Below, piece by piece: positions 12,318 through 23,885 of a stretch of DNA of 64,000 nt. Each line of letters starts with the position of its first letter. Within the stretch, counting starts at the first letter, position 1. Position numbers and translations under genes: made by a program. The notes beneath the pieces are model-generated. The model was not told where the DNA came from and ran no database searches. It saw nothing but the letters and a program-made list of their open reading frames with translations. The stretch comes from Beta vulgaris subsp. vulgaris (lineage: Eukaryota; Streptophyta; Magnoliopsida; Caryophyllales; Amaranthaceae), in assembly GCF_026745355.1 (NCBI RefSeq), contig NC_079209.1, positions 30,679,444-30,743,443 on the forward strand, given 5' to 3'.

Positions 12318-13427
12318 ATGAGTGGAGGTGAAGAAAATCAGTTTAGGAGAGGTATGAACATGAATAAAGCAAGGTTGGTTGGGGTAGAAAATCAAATAGC
12401 TACCTTATTAGAACAAATGGCTAATATGATGACAGTTCTGAGAGATGTGGGGTTAAGAGGACAAATGAGGAGAGAAAATGTGGAGGATGAAGGTGTGGCT
12501 TATGATAGTAGTGAGGAGGTTGTCTATGAGACTTCTAGAACTAGGAGAAGGCCACGAAAAGTTGATGATTTTAGAGACATTAAGTTAGAAGTTCCTGAGT
12601 TTGATGGAAACCTTAATCTAGATGTCTATTTGGAGTGGGTTTCAAGGTGTGATATAATTTTTGAGCTTAAGGAGTATGATGATGCTAAGGCTTTCAAAGT
12701 TGCTGTAGCTAAGTTAAAGGGGTATGCATCCCTTTGGTGGGAGAATGTTGTACTAGCTAGAACTAGAAAGCATAAGCCTAAAATCAAGAGTTGGATAAAA
12801 CTTAAGAAGAAGATAAAAGAGAAGTTTTTACCTTCCACTTATACTCTTGATTTATACAACCAATTAGCTGATTTGTCTCAAGATCATAAGGGATTTGAAA
12901 ATTACATTCATGAGTTTGAGAAATTGATGATGAAACTTGATGTTCAAGAGAGGGAGGAACAAACCATGTCACATTTCTTACGAGGGTTGGATAAAGATAT
13001 TAGAAGGAAGGTGGAATTGCATCCTTATTCTACCTTAGATGAACTCTTCAAGCTTGCCCTAAAGGTGGAGAAACATCTAAAGGAGAAGAAGAAGAAGACA
13101 TTTGTGAAGGGAACTTCCTATCCTAAGGGAGGTTCGAATGTTAAACCACATTATACATCTCCTTACACTCCTAAAGGTGATAGTTCGAAGGTGTTAGATA
13201 AAGGGAAGAAAGTGGTTGAAGAATCCTCAAAGAAATCTGATGTGAAGTGCTTTAAGTGTCATGGTTATGGTCATTATCAAGCTCAATGCCCAAACAAGAG
13301 GTTAATGACTTTACTTGACATTAAAAACATTGAAGAATCACTTGAACATGAAGGAGACAATGAAGGTGAAACCGAAGAGGAGGCCGAAATGAAGAAGTTA
13401 GAGGTTGAGAGAAGTGACTCAAGGTGA
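12318..13427 (+). CDS. Ty3/gypsy gag capsid protein with zinc knuckle
   Basis: The start is the ATG at 12318 (MSGGEENQ), because the frame upstream opens only with GTG. The 369-residue product has an acidic and basic N-terminal region, then a retrotransposon gag domain from about residue 80 to 240. Motifs there include VPEFDGN, YLEWVSRCD, LWWENV, KIKEKFLPSTY and MSHFLRGL. A linker follows, with one CCHC zinc knuckle, CFKCHGYGHYQAQC. It would package element RNA in cytoplasmic particles. The gag frame is uninterrupted, unlike the pol sequence downstream. It ends in an acidic tail before a stop at 13427, and pol continues in broken frames. Confidence 0.92.
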   Translation: MSGGEENQFRRGMNMNKARLVGVENQIATLLEQMANMMTVLRDVGLRGQMRRENVEDEGVAYDSSEEVVYETSRTRRRPRKVDDFRDIKLEVPEFDGNLNLDVYLEWVSRCDIIFELKEYDDAKAFKVAVAKLKGYASLWWENVVLARTRKHKPKIKSWIKLKKKIKEKFLPSTYTLDLYNQLADLSQDHKGFENYIHEFEKLMMKLDVQEREEQTMSHFLRGLDKDIRRKVELHPYSTLDELFKLALKVEKHLKEKKKKTFVKGTSYPKGGSNVKPHYTSPYTPKGDSSKVLDKGKKVVEESSKKSDVKCFKCHGYGHYQAQCPNKRLMTLLDIKNIEESLEHEGDNEGETEEEAEMKKLEVERSDSR

Positions 13428-13499
13428 ACATCTAAGCCTTGTTTTAAGAAGATTCTTCATCTAAAGAAGCTGAATTGATTCCATCCAAAGGGATCAAAT

Positions 13500-14160
13500 C
13501 TTTCAAACAAATGCTTGATTGGAGGGAAGATATGTGCTCGATGATCATTGATGGAGGGAGCTGCACCAATGTCCCTCATCTTCTATGGTGACAAGCTCAA
13601 TCTCCTACTTTCCAACATCCAAAACCTTATAAGCTTCATTGGCTTAATGATGGCAATTGTGTGGAGGTAACAAAACAAGCTTTAATTAGCTTTTCTTTTG
13701 GTGATTCTTATAAGGATGAAGTTTTATGTGATGTATTACCTATGGATGCATGTCATGTACTATTAGGTAGACCTTGGCAATCTGATAAAGAAACTTGCAT
13801 AATGGTAGGACTAATACTTACACTTTCATGCATAATAGAAGAAAATTATGCTTAGTCCTAGTAAGCCATGGCCGAATCATCTTAAACCAAAAACAACACC
13901 ACCTAAAACACAAAACAAAAGAACCTTAATCCTTTCTAAACCTCAATTAGATAAAGCTGTAGAAAAGGGGAAGGTTATGTATTTGTTGTTGTTATTGGAT
14001 GAAAATGATGAACTTAATGAAGTGCACGAAATGGTTAAGCCTTTAGTGTGGAGTTTGGTGATGTTTTTCCTATTGATCTTCATTGGTTTACCCCCTAGTA
14101 GAGGAATTGAACACCAAATTGACTTGATTCCTGGGCCCTTTACCTAAAACCAGCTTATAG
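13500..14160 (+). pseudogene. Broken aspartic protease region of the gypsy pol
   Basis: A frame near 13541 reads MIIDGGSCTNV, the protease active-site block, where family members usually have D-S/G-G. It stops soon after. A second frame (13661-13855) reads VLCDVLPMDACHVLLGRPW, the conserved block that ends the protease. The next segment holds the linker to reverse transcriptase and the IDLIPGP motif at about 14130. At least two frameshifts separate these parts, so no functional protease can be made. Confidence 0.8.
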
Positions 14161-14900
14161 ATGTAATCCTGAAGAAGCTAAGGAGTTGCAAAAACAAGTT
14201 AGTGATTGTTAGCTAAAGGATTTGTGCAAGAAAGTCTTAGTCCATGTGTGTGCCTGTCATTTTGGTTCCAAGAAGGATGGTTCTATGAGAATGTGTGTGA
14301 TTGCGGCTATTAACAACATACAGTAAGTATAGGTATCCAATACCTAGACTTGATGATTTGCTTGATGATTACATGGTTCCACTATATTTTCGAAGATTGA
14401 TTGAGAAGTGGTTATCATCAGATTAGAATCAAAGAGGGTGATGAATGGAAAACAGCTTTTAAAACTAAGAGTGGTTTGTATGAGTGGTGTGTGATGCCAT
14501 TTGGATTGACAAATGCTCCTAGTACTTTCATGAGACTTATGCACGAGGTACTCAGGCCCTTCATTGGTATCTTTGTTGTTGTTTATTTTGATGATATCCT
14601 TGTTTATAGTCAAAGTGAACAGGAACATTTAGTGCATCTCAAGAAGGTTTTCCTTAAACTAAGAGAAAAGAAGCTTTTGCAAAGATGGAGAAGTGTGAGT
14701 TCTTACTTCAAGGTGACTTTCTTGGATTCATAGTGTCATCTAATGGCATTTCTATGGATGAATCTAAGGTGGAAGCAATCAAGTCATGGCCAGTTCCTAA
14801 ATCTATCACTGAGGTTCGAAGTTTCCATGGTTTAGCTTCTTTTTACAGGAGATTTATCAAGAACTTTAGCACCATATTGGCGCCATTGACTGAATGATAT
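14161..14900 (+). pseudogene. Broken reverse transcriptase of the gypsy element
   Basis: The frame from about 14401 carries [37 protein letters not shown] and the catalytic YFDDILVYS box. The frame at 14685-14897 carries [12 protein letters not shown] and [12 protein letters not shown], the thumb/connection region. Stops and frameshifts lie near 14214, 14400, 14700 and 14897. The protein would copy element RNA into DNA; this copy cannot. Confidence 0.88.
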
Positions 14901-14951
14901 CAAGAAAGGGTCCTTTATTTGGACTCCTGCAGCACAAGAAGCATTTGACAA

Positions 14952-15420
14952 TTGAAGAATATGCTTAGTAAGGCTCCTGTTCTAGCCTTACCTGATTTCA
15001 AGAAAGTGTTTGAAGTGAGTGTGACGAGTGGCGTGGGCATTGGAGCTGTTTTGCAACAAGGAGGGCGTCCCATAGCCTATTTCAGTGAGAAGCTCAATCA
15101 ATCTAGACTCAACTACAGCACTTATGATAAGGAGTTCTATGCTATTGTTCGTGCCTTGACTCATTGGACTCATTATCTCAGACCAGCTCAATTTGTGTTA
15201 CTTCAGACATCAAGCTTGAAGTACATAAATGGACAACATAAGCTCAGTCCAAGACATGCAAAATGGGTGGAATTCCTTCAGTCCTTTGATTTTGTTTCAA
15301 AATATAAAACTGGAGTTTCTAACATTGTTGCAGATGCTTTATCAAGGAGGCATTCTATGCTTTCTCTCATGGAGGCTCGTGTACTTGGCTTTAGTCATCT
15401 TAAAGATTGTATTATGAGAT
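14952..15420 (+). pseudogene. RNase H domain of the gypsy element, catalytic residues altered
   Basis: The frame holds APVLALPDFKKVFEV, GIGAVLQQGGRPIAYFSEKL, NYSTYDKEFYAIV and NIVADALSRR. Two normally conserved sites have changed. The CDAS block that follows FEV is replaced by VTS, and the HSDH block before the LKYI motif is replaced by LQTS. Both normally hold catalytic or near-catalytic aspartates, so the domain should be inactive even apart from frameshifts. Confidence 0.82.
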
Positions 15421-15435
15421 CCAGATTTCTCTTTA

Positions 15436-16654
15436 TTGTTAGAAGCATGCAAGGATGGATCTCATGGAGCTTATACATTGCAAGATGGCTTTCTTTTTCG
15501 AAACAACAAGCTTTGCATCCCTAAATGTTCATTAAGGGATTTGCTAATCAAGGAGGTTCATGGAGGAGGACTAGCAGGACACTTTGGCATTAACAAAACT
15601 GTTGATGTATTGCAGGAACACTTCTATTGGCCGAAACTTGCAGGAGATGTTCATTCAGTTCTAGCTCGATGTTCTATATGTCAAAAGGCTAAAAGTTCTT
15701 TTCATCAAGGACTTTACACGCCTCTTCCTGTTCCAGTTCAACCATGGGAAGATGTGAGCATGGATTTCATTGTTGCTCTACCTAGAACTCAAAGGCAAAA
15801 GATGCAATCATGGTGGTGGTAGATAGATTCTCTAAAATGGCTCATTTCATTCCTTGTAATAAAACTGATGATGCTATTCATGTTGCTGATTTGTTCTTTA
15901 AAGAAATAATTAGACTTCATGGAGTCCAAGTCTATTGTTTCTGATAAAGATGTAAAGTTTCTTAGCTATTTCTGGAAGAACTTGTGGAAGTTTTAGGTAC
16001 TAAGTTGCTGTTTAGTACTACTGCTCATCCTCAAACTGATGGCCAACTGAGGTGACCAACAGGACTTAACTATGCTGCTAAGGACACTGTGAACAAGTCT
16101 CAAAGATTGGGATCTAAAGCTAGCTCATGCTGAGTTTGCTTACAATAGATCACCAACTTATGCTACTAAACATCACCATTGAGGTAAATTATGGGATTAA
16201 TCCTTTAAGTCCTATTGATTTACTTCCATTTCCTATTGAGACATAGTAGCAAGAAGCTGAAGTGAAAGCAAAGAAATGAAGCAACTTCATCACAAATTCG
16301 AACCAGAATAGAGAAGGTGAATGAAGCATAAAAGTTCGAGCAAATAAGCATAGAAAAGAAGTTTACAAACCTGGTGATCTAGTGTGGTTACATCTAAGGA
16401 AGGAAAGATTTCCTACAAGGAGGAAGAACAAGCTAATGCCACGAAGTGATGGACCTTTCAAAGTGCTAGAAAAGATCAACAACAATGCATACAAGATAGA
16501 ATTGCCAGATGAAATGGGAAACATATCTGCAACATTCAATGTTGGTGATTTAGCTCCCTATATTGCAGATGAATCTGAGTTACAAGAAGACCTTTTCGAA
16601 CCTGAGGAGAATGATGCAGGAGCATCTAGCTTAAACCAAGATCTTCTTATTTAA
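15436..16654 (+). pseudogene. Broken integrase of the gypsy element
   Basis: The frame at 15436-15822 holds the HHCC zinc domain (EVHGGGLAGHFG, then RCSICQKAK) and the start of the catalytic core (WEDVSMDFIVALP). The core continues in broken frames ([12 protein letters not shown] and HPQTDGQ-like segments at about 15930-16050). The C-terminal part is open at 16382-16654 ([25 protein letters not shown]) and reads a few codons into the 3' LTR, as is usual. No chromodomain is visible. Confidence 0.85.
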
Positions 16655-17691
16655 CATGATCACAAGGAGAAGATGGTGAAGGAAGTACAATTCATAAGCT
16701 TAACTAGCTCGGTTTTCCCTAAAACTCTTCTTAAGCATCTTAATTAGGTTAATCTTTTGCTAATCTCCTTCTAATCAAGATTAATTAGTACTAATGATAC
16801 CTTAATCATCATTAAGTATTGATAATCAAGTTTAGTATTTTTTCTTTGTATTAGTTAAGCTAATCATGTTTAGAGCTAAGTTAGCTTATTTTCTTTGTAA
16901 TCCGATTATGTTATGGCCTAAGGAGATGTATTTTTTTTTGAAATTCCAAGCCACCTCAAGCTTGTTGATGATCTCATGGGTGTGTATAAGGACCATGTGA
17001 AGTTCACATGGGCTAAGAAGCAACAACAAATGAGAATAGAAGACTTCATGGCAAGGAATGCAAACTGCCAGCTCCTAGGCGTCCAGAATGCCTTCTCTTT
17101 GAAGCTTTTGGGCAATCATTTCTTCTACTGAAAATGCTTTAAGCTTTTGAGGATATTTAGTTTAAGAAATGTATTTTAATATCCCATTGGTAGTTTTTCT
17201 GATTTTAACTTCCAATAGGGTAGCTTAGCTATTTTGTAGGAGGGTGTGCTGTAACAGTTATAATATTTGTTTCTCTTAGTTTATTGTCCTTATTGGCATA
17301 GCAATCGTCCAAATGAGCTGATTTTTGGACATGTTGTAAACATATATGTTAACTTTGTACTCCTTTTGGAATTAGATCAATCCAGTTGAAATTGAAACTT
17401 TTATGACAAATATACTAAGCTGTGTGCATAGTGTATCTCTTGGTCAGTTTTGACCTTTTATCAAACCTTTGCTTTTGATCATCTAAACGTTGATTTGGTG
17501 ATTGAAACTCAAAGTATACTCAAACTAGAAGCTCATTGTTATAGTTTGGTGTTGATTGGTGGTACTTTGGCTTGTGGAAAGTGGTGGTTGTTCGAATATT
17601 TTCGAACTGGTTTGATACATAGTTCCTATCTTTGTTCTTTCTTAATTTGAATGTTCTTGTTGCCTTAATCCATATGCATCACTTCCATACT
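16612..17691 (+). repeat. 3' LTR of the 6.6-kb gypsy element
   Basis: This is the partner of 11061-12148. It begins TGATGCAGGAGC just after GAGGAGAA, a weak polypurine tract, and ends ATGCATCA before the duplication CTTCC. Confidence 0.93.
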
Positions 17692-19063
17692 TTTAATCAA
17701 TATTGAACTAGGCCGAATATCGATTCTAAACTAATCTAACCACCACAAGTATTTCGCAACTTCCGATGATTAAACCAGAAGCATTATAGAACTAGAAGTA
17801 CATCATTAATCCCTAGTTAATTCAAACATAACATATCTTTATGTTTAAATAACTAGCCTAAGTTATATTCTAGTTTGAACTTATAACAATCATCTTTGCA
17901 GGCCTAAATTAAACTAGTTGCTACTTGTTGTTATACAATTTAGACTAGGCTAAATCACATAACTAGCAATAATCTCAATTTTATACCTAATAAGATAGCA
18001 AATTAAGCATAAAAATTGAAATCTGAAGCATACACACAAATATAACTCATGTATCTAAGATCAAACAATCTTGAATTTCAACTAACATTCAACCATTCAA
18101 TCCAAACTATAATTCAACAATTCAATCTAAACTATAAACTCAAACCAACAATGAAATCCAAAACATAATCGGGAAATATCAAACCAATTCGAAAGTACAA
18201 GAGAAAGACGAGAAAAGAACTTATGTATATGCGCGGAAATTCGCCTTTGAACGTCGGATTTCGCACCTAAGTTCACCCTTGAATTTCACCCTCCTTGGTA
18301 GTGTGTTAGGACTCCTCCCGAAGGCTGTCTCCTCGCCGAACTCTCGCACGCCCGAAATGGCCTGACAATCTCGCGTAAGTTCCTCTTATTTTCACTCAAT
18401 TTTTGTGTAGAATTTCTTGCATACCATTTTGGTGACCCTCAATGGGGTATTTATACCCAAATTGCCGTCCAATCGAAGATTTTCGGCTAATTGGAGAAGA
18501 GGATTGACCTCCACGTTTTTGCCCTAGAAACCGCCTCTCTCGTTGCTTCTTTGCGGCGCCACTTGCAACCCTCTGCTGTCTTGTGATTGGTCACGAGTTA
18601 TGAGATTTGTGATTGGTGGAGATGGGGTGGTGGAAGAAGGTGCGGAGATGATGAATGTTGAAGGAGGAGCGAAGGATGAAGATGGGTTCCTTCCTCTGTT
18701 TTCCTTTTCTTTGTTTCTTTTTCTCTTTCCTATTTTTGTCTTTCTTTTTCTTTGCTTCAAATTCTCACGTGCTGCTTCTTTTTCTTCTTTTTGTTTTCTT
18801 TTCTTATTTTCTTTTCTTTTCTTTTTCTTCTTGTTTTCTATTTAAATGAAGTTTGGGCTGAATTTCAACAAGAGGAATCGGGCTTGCTTTGTAGTTCTTG
18901 GACCAAGATTCACCATGAAATAAAAATATTATAATTATGTAATATTAGTAATAAATAAAAACATAACATATTATATCTAATAGTACTAAAAATATATAAA
19001 ATGTATTAAATAATAATATAATAAAATAAGGGGAGATAAATATATTATTTTACACACTTATCA
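17692..19063 (-). repeat. 5' LTR of the large derivative, second part
   Basis: This resumes the LTR interrupted at 11060 and matches 4790-6189, including the TTTTCTT-rich tract. It ends CACTTATCA at 19063. Confidence 0.85.
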
Positions 19064-20149
19064 AATTTAGATATTATTGAGATTGAATCATGTTTATTCA
19101 TGTGTTCCCTTACAAGTATTATTTTCACTAGTTTATAAGGGCTGTGGGCCTTATCTGGTAAGTTGACAAGTATGCTTTTGAAAGGTAAGATTGATTGTTG
19201 GCTAGGTTCAACAAAATAAGAAAGATTGAGATTGAAAGAAAGTAATCTTGGATTGTAAGTTGTGTGATCACTTATTAAATCCTAAGATAAAAGAGAAGTT
19301 CAGTTGTGAATTTTTGATTTAATATGCCTGTGTTTCTTGTGTGTGTATATCATAACAAGTAATAAAATGTAAGTCGCATGAAGTGTAACGAGGATAATCA
19401 TAGACTTTAGACTTGTGCACGTCCAGAGTTGGACATTAGGAGTTGGAGTACATGGTGGTAGACCATGGCTTTTCCTGGGAGATGGATTGATCACCATCCC
19501 TATTATTTTTAAAGGTTCATCAATATCGCAGGTCATTCTGGAATACGGAGTCGCACCCATATTTCGTCTTCCTAGGTGATGCAAGTTAGATAAGACAACT
19601 CAAGTCCAGTAACTATTCCATTAAAGTAATAAAAGATGTTTAAAGTTTAGTTCAGTAGAAGTTATCTACAGAATGTAATATTGTTATACTATTATTTATC
19701 CCTACGTGTTATTTATTAGAATCATGTTAGGAATGTTTATATATCAGTTTGTAGTACTCAGCTTTGTTGATTACGTGCTTTGTGTGTGATTGTTGATCAT
19801 GACCCAATTTTGGTAAGCAGATTCTGTAATGCATTGACATTTACAGGTTCGCAGATGTGTATCATTGGGAATCTGGGAATGGAGAACTTGTGTAATCTGG
19901 TATATCTTAAATTTTGCATTAGTAGGATCATACTTTAATAAGTTGTCTAAGTAGAATTATTTAGAATGTTTGGTTTTAAAAGTACTTTTTTATTTATTTA
20001 TAATAAAAGTTTAAAGTTAATTATATGTTTTCCGCTGTAAAATTCTGAATAAGCCGACACGTTATCACACGGGTGATAATGCTTCGGTAATTCTCTAAGT
20101 TTTATATTAAAAGGTATTTTTGGAAAGAGAGAATTATCGAGGTGTTACA
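19064..20149 (+). repeat. Truncated 5' LTR of a plus-strand gypsy element
   Basis: This is the reverse complement of the LTR fragment at 25692-26815 and related to 59693-60790. It ends ATTATCGAGGTGTTACA, followed by a Met-type primer site. The upstream half of the LTR is missing, cut at the boundary of the large derivative. It includes the TTTTCCGCTG motif shared by all long LTRs of this window. Confidence 0.85.
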
Positions 20150-20152
20150 AAG

Positions 20153-20166
20153 TGGTATCTGGGACC
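20153..20166 (+). other. Decayed primer binding site
   Basis: TGGTATCTGGGACC lies 3 bases after the LTR end and is a mutated form of the TGGTATCAGAGC class. Confidence 0.65.
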
Positions 20167-21179
20167 TTTAGGTTATTTTCAAAACTTTTAGGCGCCTAAC
20201 TAACTTACTAGTTATTTGAAGAAACTCTTAGAATTGCTCCTACTTATTCATTTTGAAAAACTTATAGGAATATATATTATTAGGTAATTTTTGGCCGAAA
20301 ATATTTCTTAGAGGGATCAAAATATTTTTTTATTGTCCGAATTTTTTTTATTATTGTTCAAATTTTTCCGAATCCGTAATGGTTCGAAATTTTTTTTAGG
20401 TGCCCGAATTTTTTATTTTTTTAAGTCCAATTTTATTTTTTCGAATTTCATAGGGCCGAAATTTTCCTTAGTCGAAATTTTTAGTTCGACGTTTAATTAG
20501 TATTAATTTTTAAGGATGACTGCATTATTTTTATTGCCTTTAAAGTTTTACTTGTTGCATTGTGAGAAAGGATAGTATAAGAAGGACATATAGGATAAGA
20601 ATATTATATGCCTACATTGAATAGTTAGTTCAACATGTTATTATTTTTCTTCCCTGCTAATTGTTATATTTTTTTTCTTTCCTGCTAAGTGTTACCTTCT
20701 TATGCCTATGATGTTAATGGCAACTTGTTTATTATTATTGTTAGGAATGCGTTCAGGAAGAGTACTAAGTATATTTATTGAATAAGTTTATCTGTTGTAG
20801 ATCCCTGACCATGTCTGCCAGGCAAGTTAATAGAATTGTCAGGCAAGTTAATAGAGTTGTCATGCAACTTAATGGAGTAGCTAGGAAGCTATCATAGCCT
20901 AATTGCATTGAGTGATGATGAGAATGTTCGATGTTATGAGCATGGAAGTGATAGCTACACTAGCCTAAAGATCATTATGCATTATGTGTTAAAAATAGGA
21001 ATCCCTGTTAGCGATATATGAAGTAATTCAAGAGTTTGATCGTACTAGAGCAAACCTGAAAGGACATTTACAGTGTTACTTGTAGACCTTATCTGAGTGA
21101 TGCGAGTGATTCAAAGGTGGATGAAAATAGACATCAACCCCAAAGGATTCAAAGATCTACTAGATCTAGGAATTTAGGC

Positions 21180-21277
<98 letters not shown>

Positions 21278-21300
21278 TATTATTATTATTATTATTATTA

Positions 21301-21355
<55 letters not shown>

Positions 21356-21900
21356 GTGAAGACTCTAGAGACTTTGAAGATGAAATGTTTACTCCATAAA
21401 AGTATAAATGAAATAAGGATAGGATTGGTAATGTAACTTCATAGAGTATTTATTTATGCTTTAAGATTAGTTGTTGCAAAGTAGTCAAGCTACAATGGTT
21501 TAAATTTCCTTCTTTAGTATCTTTATATTGTTGAGGAATAAGTTGGTTATTTTGGGTTGGAAAGATATTCTTATTATCGTTCGAAGAATAAAAGTTATCA
21601 TTCAGTTATTTGAGTTGAGTGAAAATATATTTTAGTACGCAAAAAGGGAAATATTTTATTTATTGTGATTGGTTTCATTTGATCCTTATGTGATTATTCA
21701 TGTGTGAATATATGATTGTTATGGTTCATAATGTGCGAATTTAGTGTTATAGTTAATTCATGAGAAATTGTTTGTTGATGCGATCTTTTTGGTCAAATCA
21801 AATGTTGTCTTCGTAGAGAATGACAAGTAAGTTGTGAATCGAAACCAAAATAGAGTTACGTTGAATTTCAGTAGCGAAGTATAGTGTCAAACAACAACGA
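20167..21900 (+). other. Leader and decayed 5' gag region of the gypsy relic
   Basis: This AT-rich sequence has no intact frame. It includes TTTTT- and CCGAATTTTT-type runs (20320-20480), a short local duplication GGCAAGTTAATAGA at about 20821-20855, and the ATT microsatellite at 21179. No recognisable protein was seen before about 21930. Confidence 0.55.
21179..21354. repeat. (ATT)n microsatellite
   Basis: This is about 176 bp of nearly pure ATT trinucleotide with three interruptions. It lies inside the gypsy relic. The ORF through it encodes only poly-Tyr, poly-Ile and poly-Leu and is not a gene. Confidence 0.98.
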
Positions 21901-21929
21901 TGCTTTAGCTTATGCTATTCACTAATTGG

Positions 21930-22521
21930 CAGAGAATTTGACTCTCGAAAGAATTGAGAGTCCCGATTCTGATGGGGACATGTTTGAGAGACTAGCTAAG
22001 ATTAAACTGTTATACCGTAAGGAGGCAAGCTGATGACCCTACCCTCTTAGAGAGTTGGATTAGGGAGTTTGAAAAGATTTTCGGGGCTGTGAACTGTCCT
22101 GAAGGTATGAAAGTAGGTTAAGTTATGTTGTATCTGAAAGATGACGCTGACTTATGGTGGAAAGAAAATTAAATAGACTTAGGATTGTGGAAGAGTTTAA
22201 TTGGGAATATTTTATTGCTGCTTTAAGAGGAAAATTGACCCAGCGTTTATGAGAAAGCAAAAGGCTTAAGTGTTCATAAACCTTAAGATGAGGAGCATGA
22301 CCATCTCTGAGTATTATAGCAAATTCATAGCATTGTCTAGGTTTGCACCTGAGGTAGTAGCCACTGAGGAGTTAAAGGCTCGGTGGTTGACTAAGGAACT
22401 TCAATTGAGGTTAGTAGACTTCGAATTGCCTATTATTATACCCATTGAGGAGATCATAAGGTGTACCAAGTTGTTTAGAAATTTGCCTTTGAAGATAGGA
22501 GACTATGTATTTCCAATCTGA
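21930..22521 (+). pseudogene. Decayed gag of the plus-strand gypsy relic
   Basis: Fragments in several frames read LLESWIREFEK-like (about 22040) and DADLWWKEN (about 22145). The frame at 22270-22521 includes MTISEYYSKFIALSRFAPEV. These are the conserved capsid blocks of Ty3/gypsy gag. The zinc knuckle and the linker to protease have been lost, and the next block at 22565 is already the end of protease. Multiple frameshifts and stops make it non-functional. Confidence 0.8.
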
Positions 22522-23016
22522 CTTAATAGAATCCAATTTGTGAGACCTAGATGTTATTCTTGGGATGAACTGGTTAAGTCTTTACAAGGCTAATATTGAC
22601 TGTGAGATTCAGAAGGTAGTGTTGAGAAACCCTTTCGGAAAATTGACCCACTATAGACGTTTTGGGAAACCCAAGAAGTTCAGAGTTATCTCTGCCATGC
22701 AAGTGAAGAAACAGATGAGAAAGGGGTGTGAGTTATTCTTCTGTAGTGTGCAGGATGTGAGTAAGGAAGCTGAAGTGAAGCTTGAGGATGTCCCAATTGT
22801 GAACGAGTTTATGGATGTGTTTCCAAGTGAGATTTCAGGTATGCAACCTGCGAGAGCTCTTGAGTTCACCATAGACTTAGTTCCTGGAACTGCACCTATA
22901 TCTAAGGCACCCTATATAATAGCACCTCCTGAGATGAGTGAGCTGAAAATGCAATTGTAAGAACTATTGGATAAAGGTTATATTAGGCCTAGTGCATCAC
23001 CTTGGGGAGCTCCTGT

Positions 23017-23691
23017 CAGTGGCGGATCTAGGAATTTTAGATTGGGTGGGCCAAATTCGACGTATACTTTTTTATCATAAAAATATAAAATAACTTTAAC
23101 CATCCATAATTACGTAAACATTGAAGATATGAAGTAGTTACACTTTTTTTCTTTTTAGTTCTTTATCCTTAATTACTAAAATCTATCAAATATTCTTATA
23201 ACAATAAAAATAATTTTAGTTGTATATTATTGATTATTGTTATGCTAATTTGATTATCTCCGTGATTAAGCTTTATAATACGCAATAACTAATATAACTT
23301 TTTTTTTTATAGAAAAAGCAGATGTAACAGAGTAAGTATAGCTAATCTAATAGAAAGTAAACGTAGTATATTAATAATTAGAAGTTTTTGGTACAAAAGG
23401 AACAATTTATCATAACTAAAAAAGAAAAAAAGATAATATTGTATATGTTCAAAATTGGAACAGTAATCAGGAAGAAATATATTTTTTTAAAAAATGGCAA
23501 AATGTTTGCAAAAGTGGGAAGGAAGTCTTCAAGAGGATTTCAAACCAAGATCTAGTAAAATCAATGACACACTAATACCAACTGAACTACCACAATTGTA
23601 TGTAAATATTTGCAACATTTAATACTAGTAAAGAGCTAAAACCATGGCGTAGGCCATGGCCTAGGTAGGCCCCCCCTTGAATCCGCCACTG
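23017..23691. mobile_element. Non-autonomous hAT transposon
   Basis: The element is 675 bp. Its terminal inverted repeats read CAGTGGCGGAT at the left end and ATCCGCCACTG at the right. The perfect 8-bp target duplication GCTCCTGT (23009-23016 and 23692-23699) is characteristic of hAT transposons. It splits the reverse transcriptase exactly at the SPWGAPV block. Internal sequence is AT-rich with no transposase. Confidence 0.94.
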
Positions 23692-23885
23692 GCTCCTGTG
23701 TTGTTTGTGATGAAAAAAGATGGAAGCATGAGGCTGTGTATTGGTTATAGGGAGTTGAATAATGTAACCATCAAAAACAAATATCCTTTGCCTAGAATAG
23801 ATGACCTATTCGACCAGTTGAATGGAGTGAGTGTGTTCTCAAAGATTAACTTACGTTCAGGATATCACCAATTGAGGGTAGCTGA

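Larger units (their letters stand above)
11061..17691 (+). mobile_element. Complete Ty3/gypsy retrotransposon (6.6 kb), coding region broken
   Basis: LTRs at 11061-12148 and 16612-17691 begin TGATGCAGG and end ATGCATCA. The perfect target duplication CTTCC lies at 11056-11060 and 17692-17696, and the uninterrupted site is seen at about 4790. Domain order is gag, protease, reverse transcriptase, RNase H, integrase, which is Ty3/gypsy. I saw no chromodomain. The LTRs differ mainly by a short replaced segment near 11285 and 16835, so the insertion is recent, but pol carries many frameshifts and stops. Confidence 0.95.
4399..19063 (-). mobile_element. Large LTR retrotransposon derivative, non-coding, with nested insertions
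   Basis: About 1.8-kb LTRs lie at 4399-6189 and at 10649-11060 plus 17692-19063, where the second is split by a 6.6-kb insertion. They flank about 4.5 kb with no protein homology. On the minus strand a polypurine tract GTGTGGGGGAAT precedes the LTR start TGATAAGTG. A primer site TGACGCCGTTGCCGGGGA follows the other LTR and is one base from the tRNA-Asp type used by Athila/Tat-like gypsy elements. These signals fit a large retrotransposon derivative mobilised by such an element. The outer flanks carry AATTT on both sides (4394-4398 and 19064-19068) but come from two different transposon families, so the left end may be rearranged. Confidence 0.82.

Noticed and set aside
21117..21356. ORF of 79 codons with long Tyr, Ile and Leu runs
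   Set aside because: It is a translation of the ATT microsatellite.
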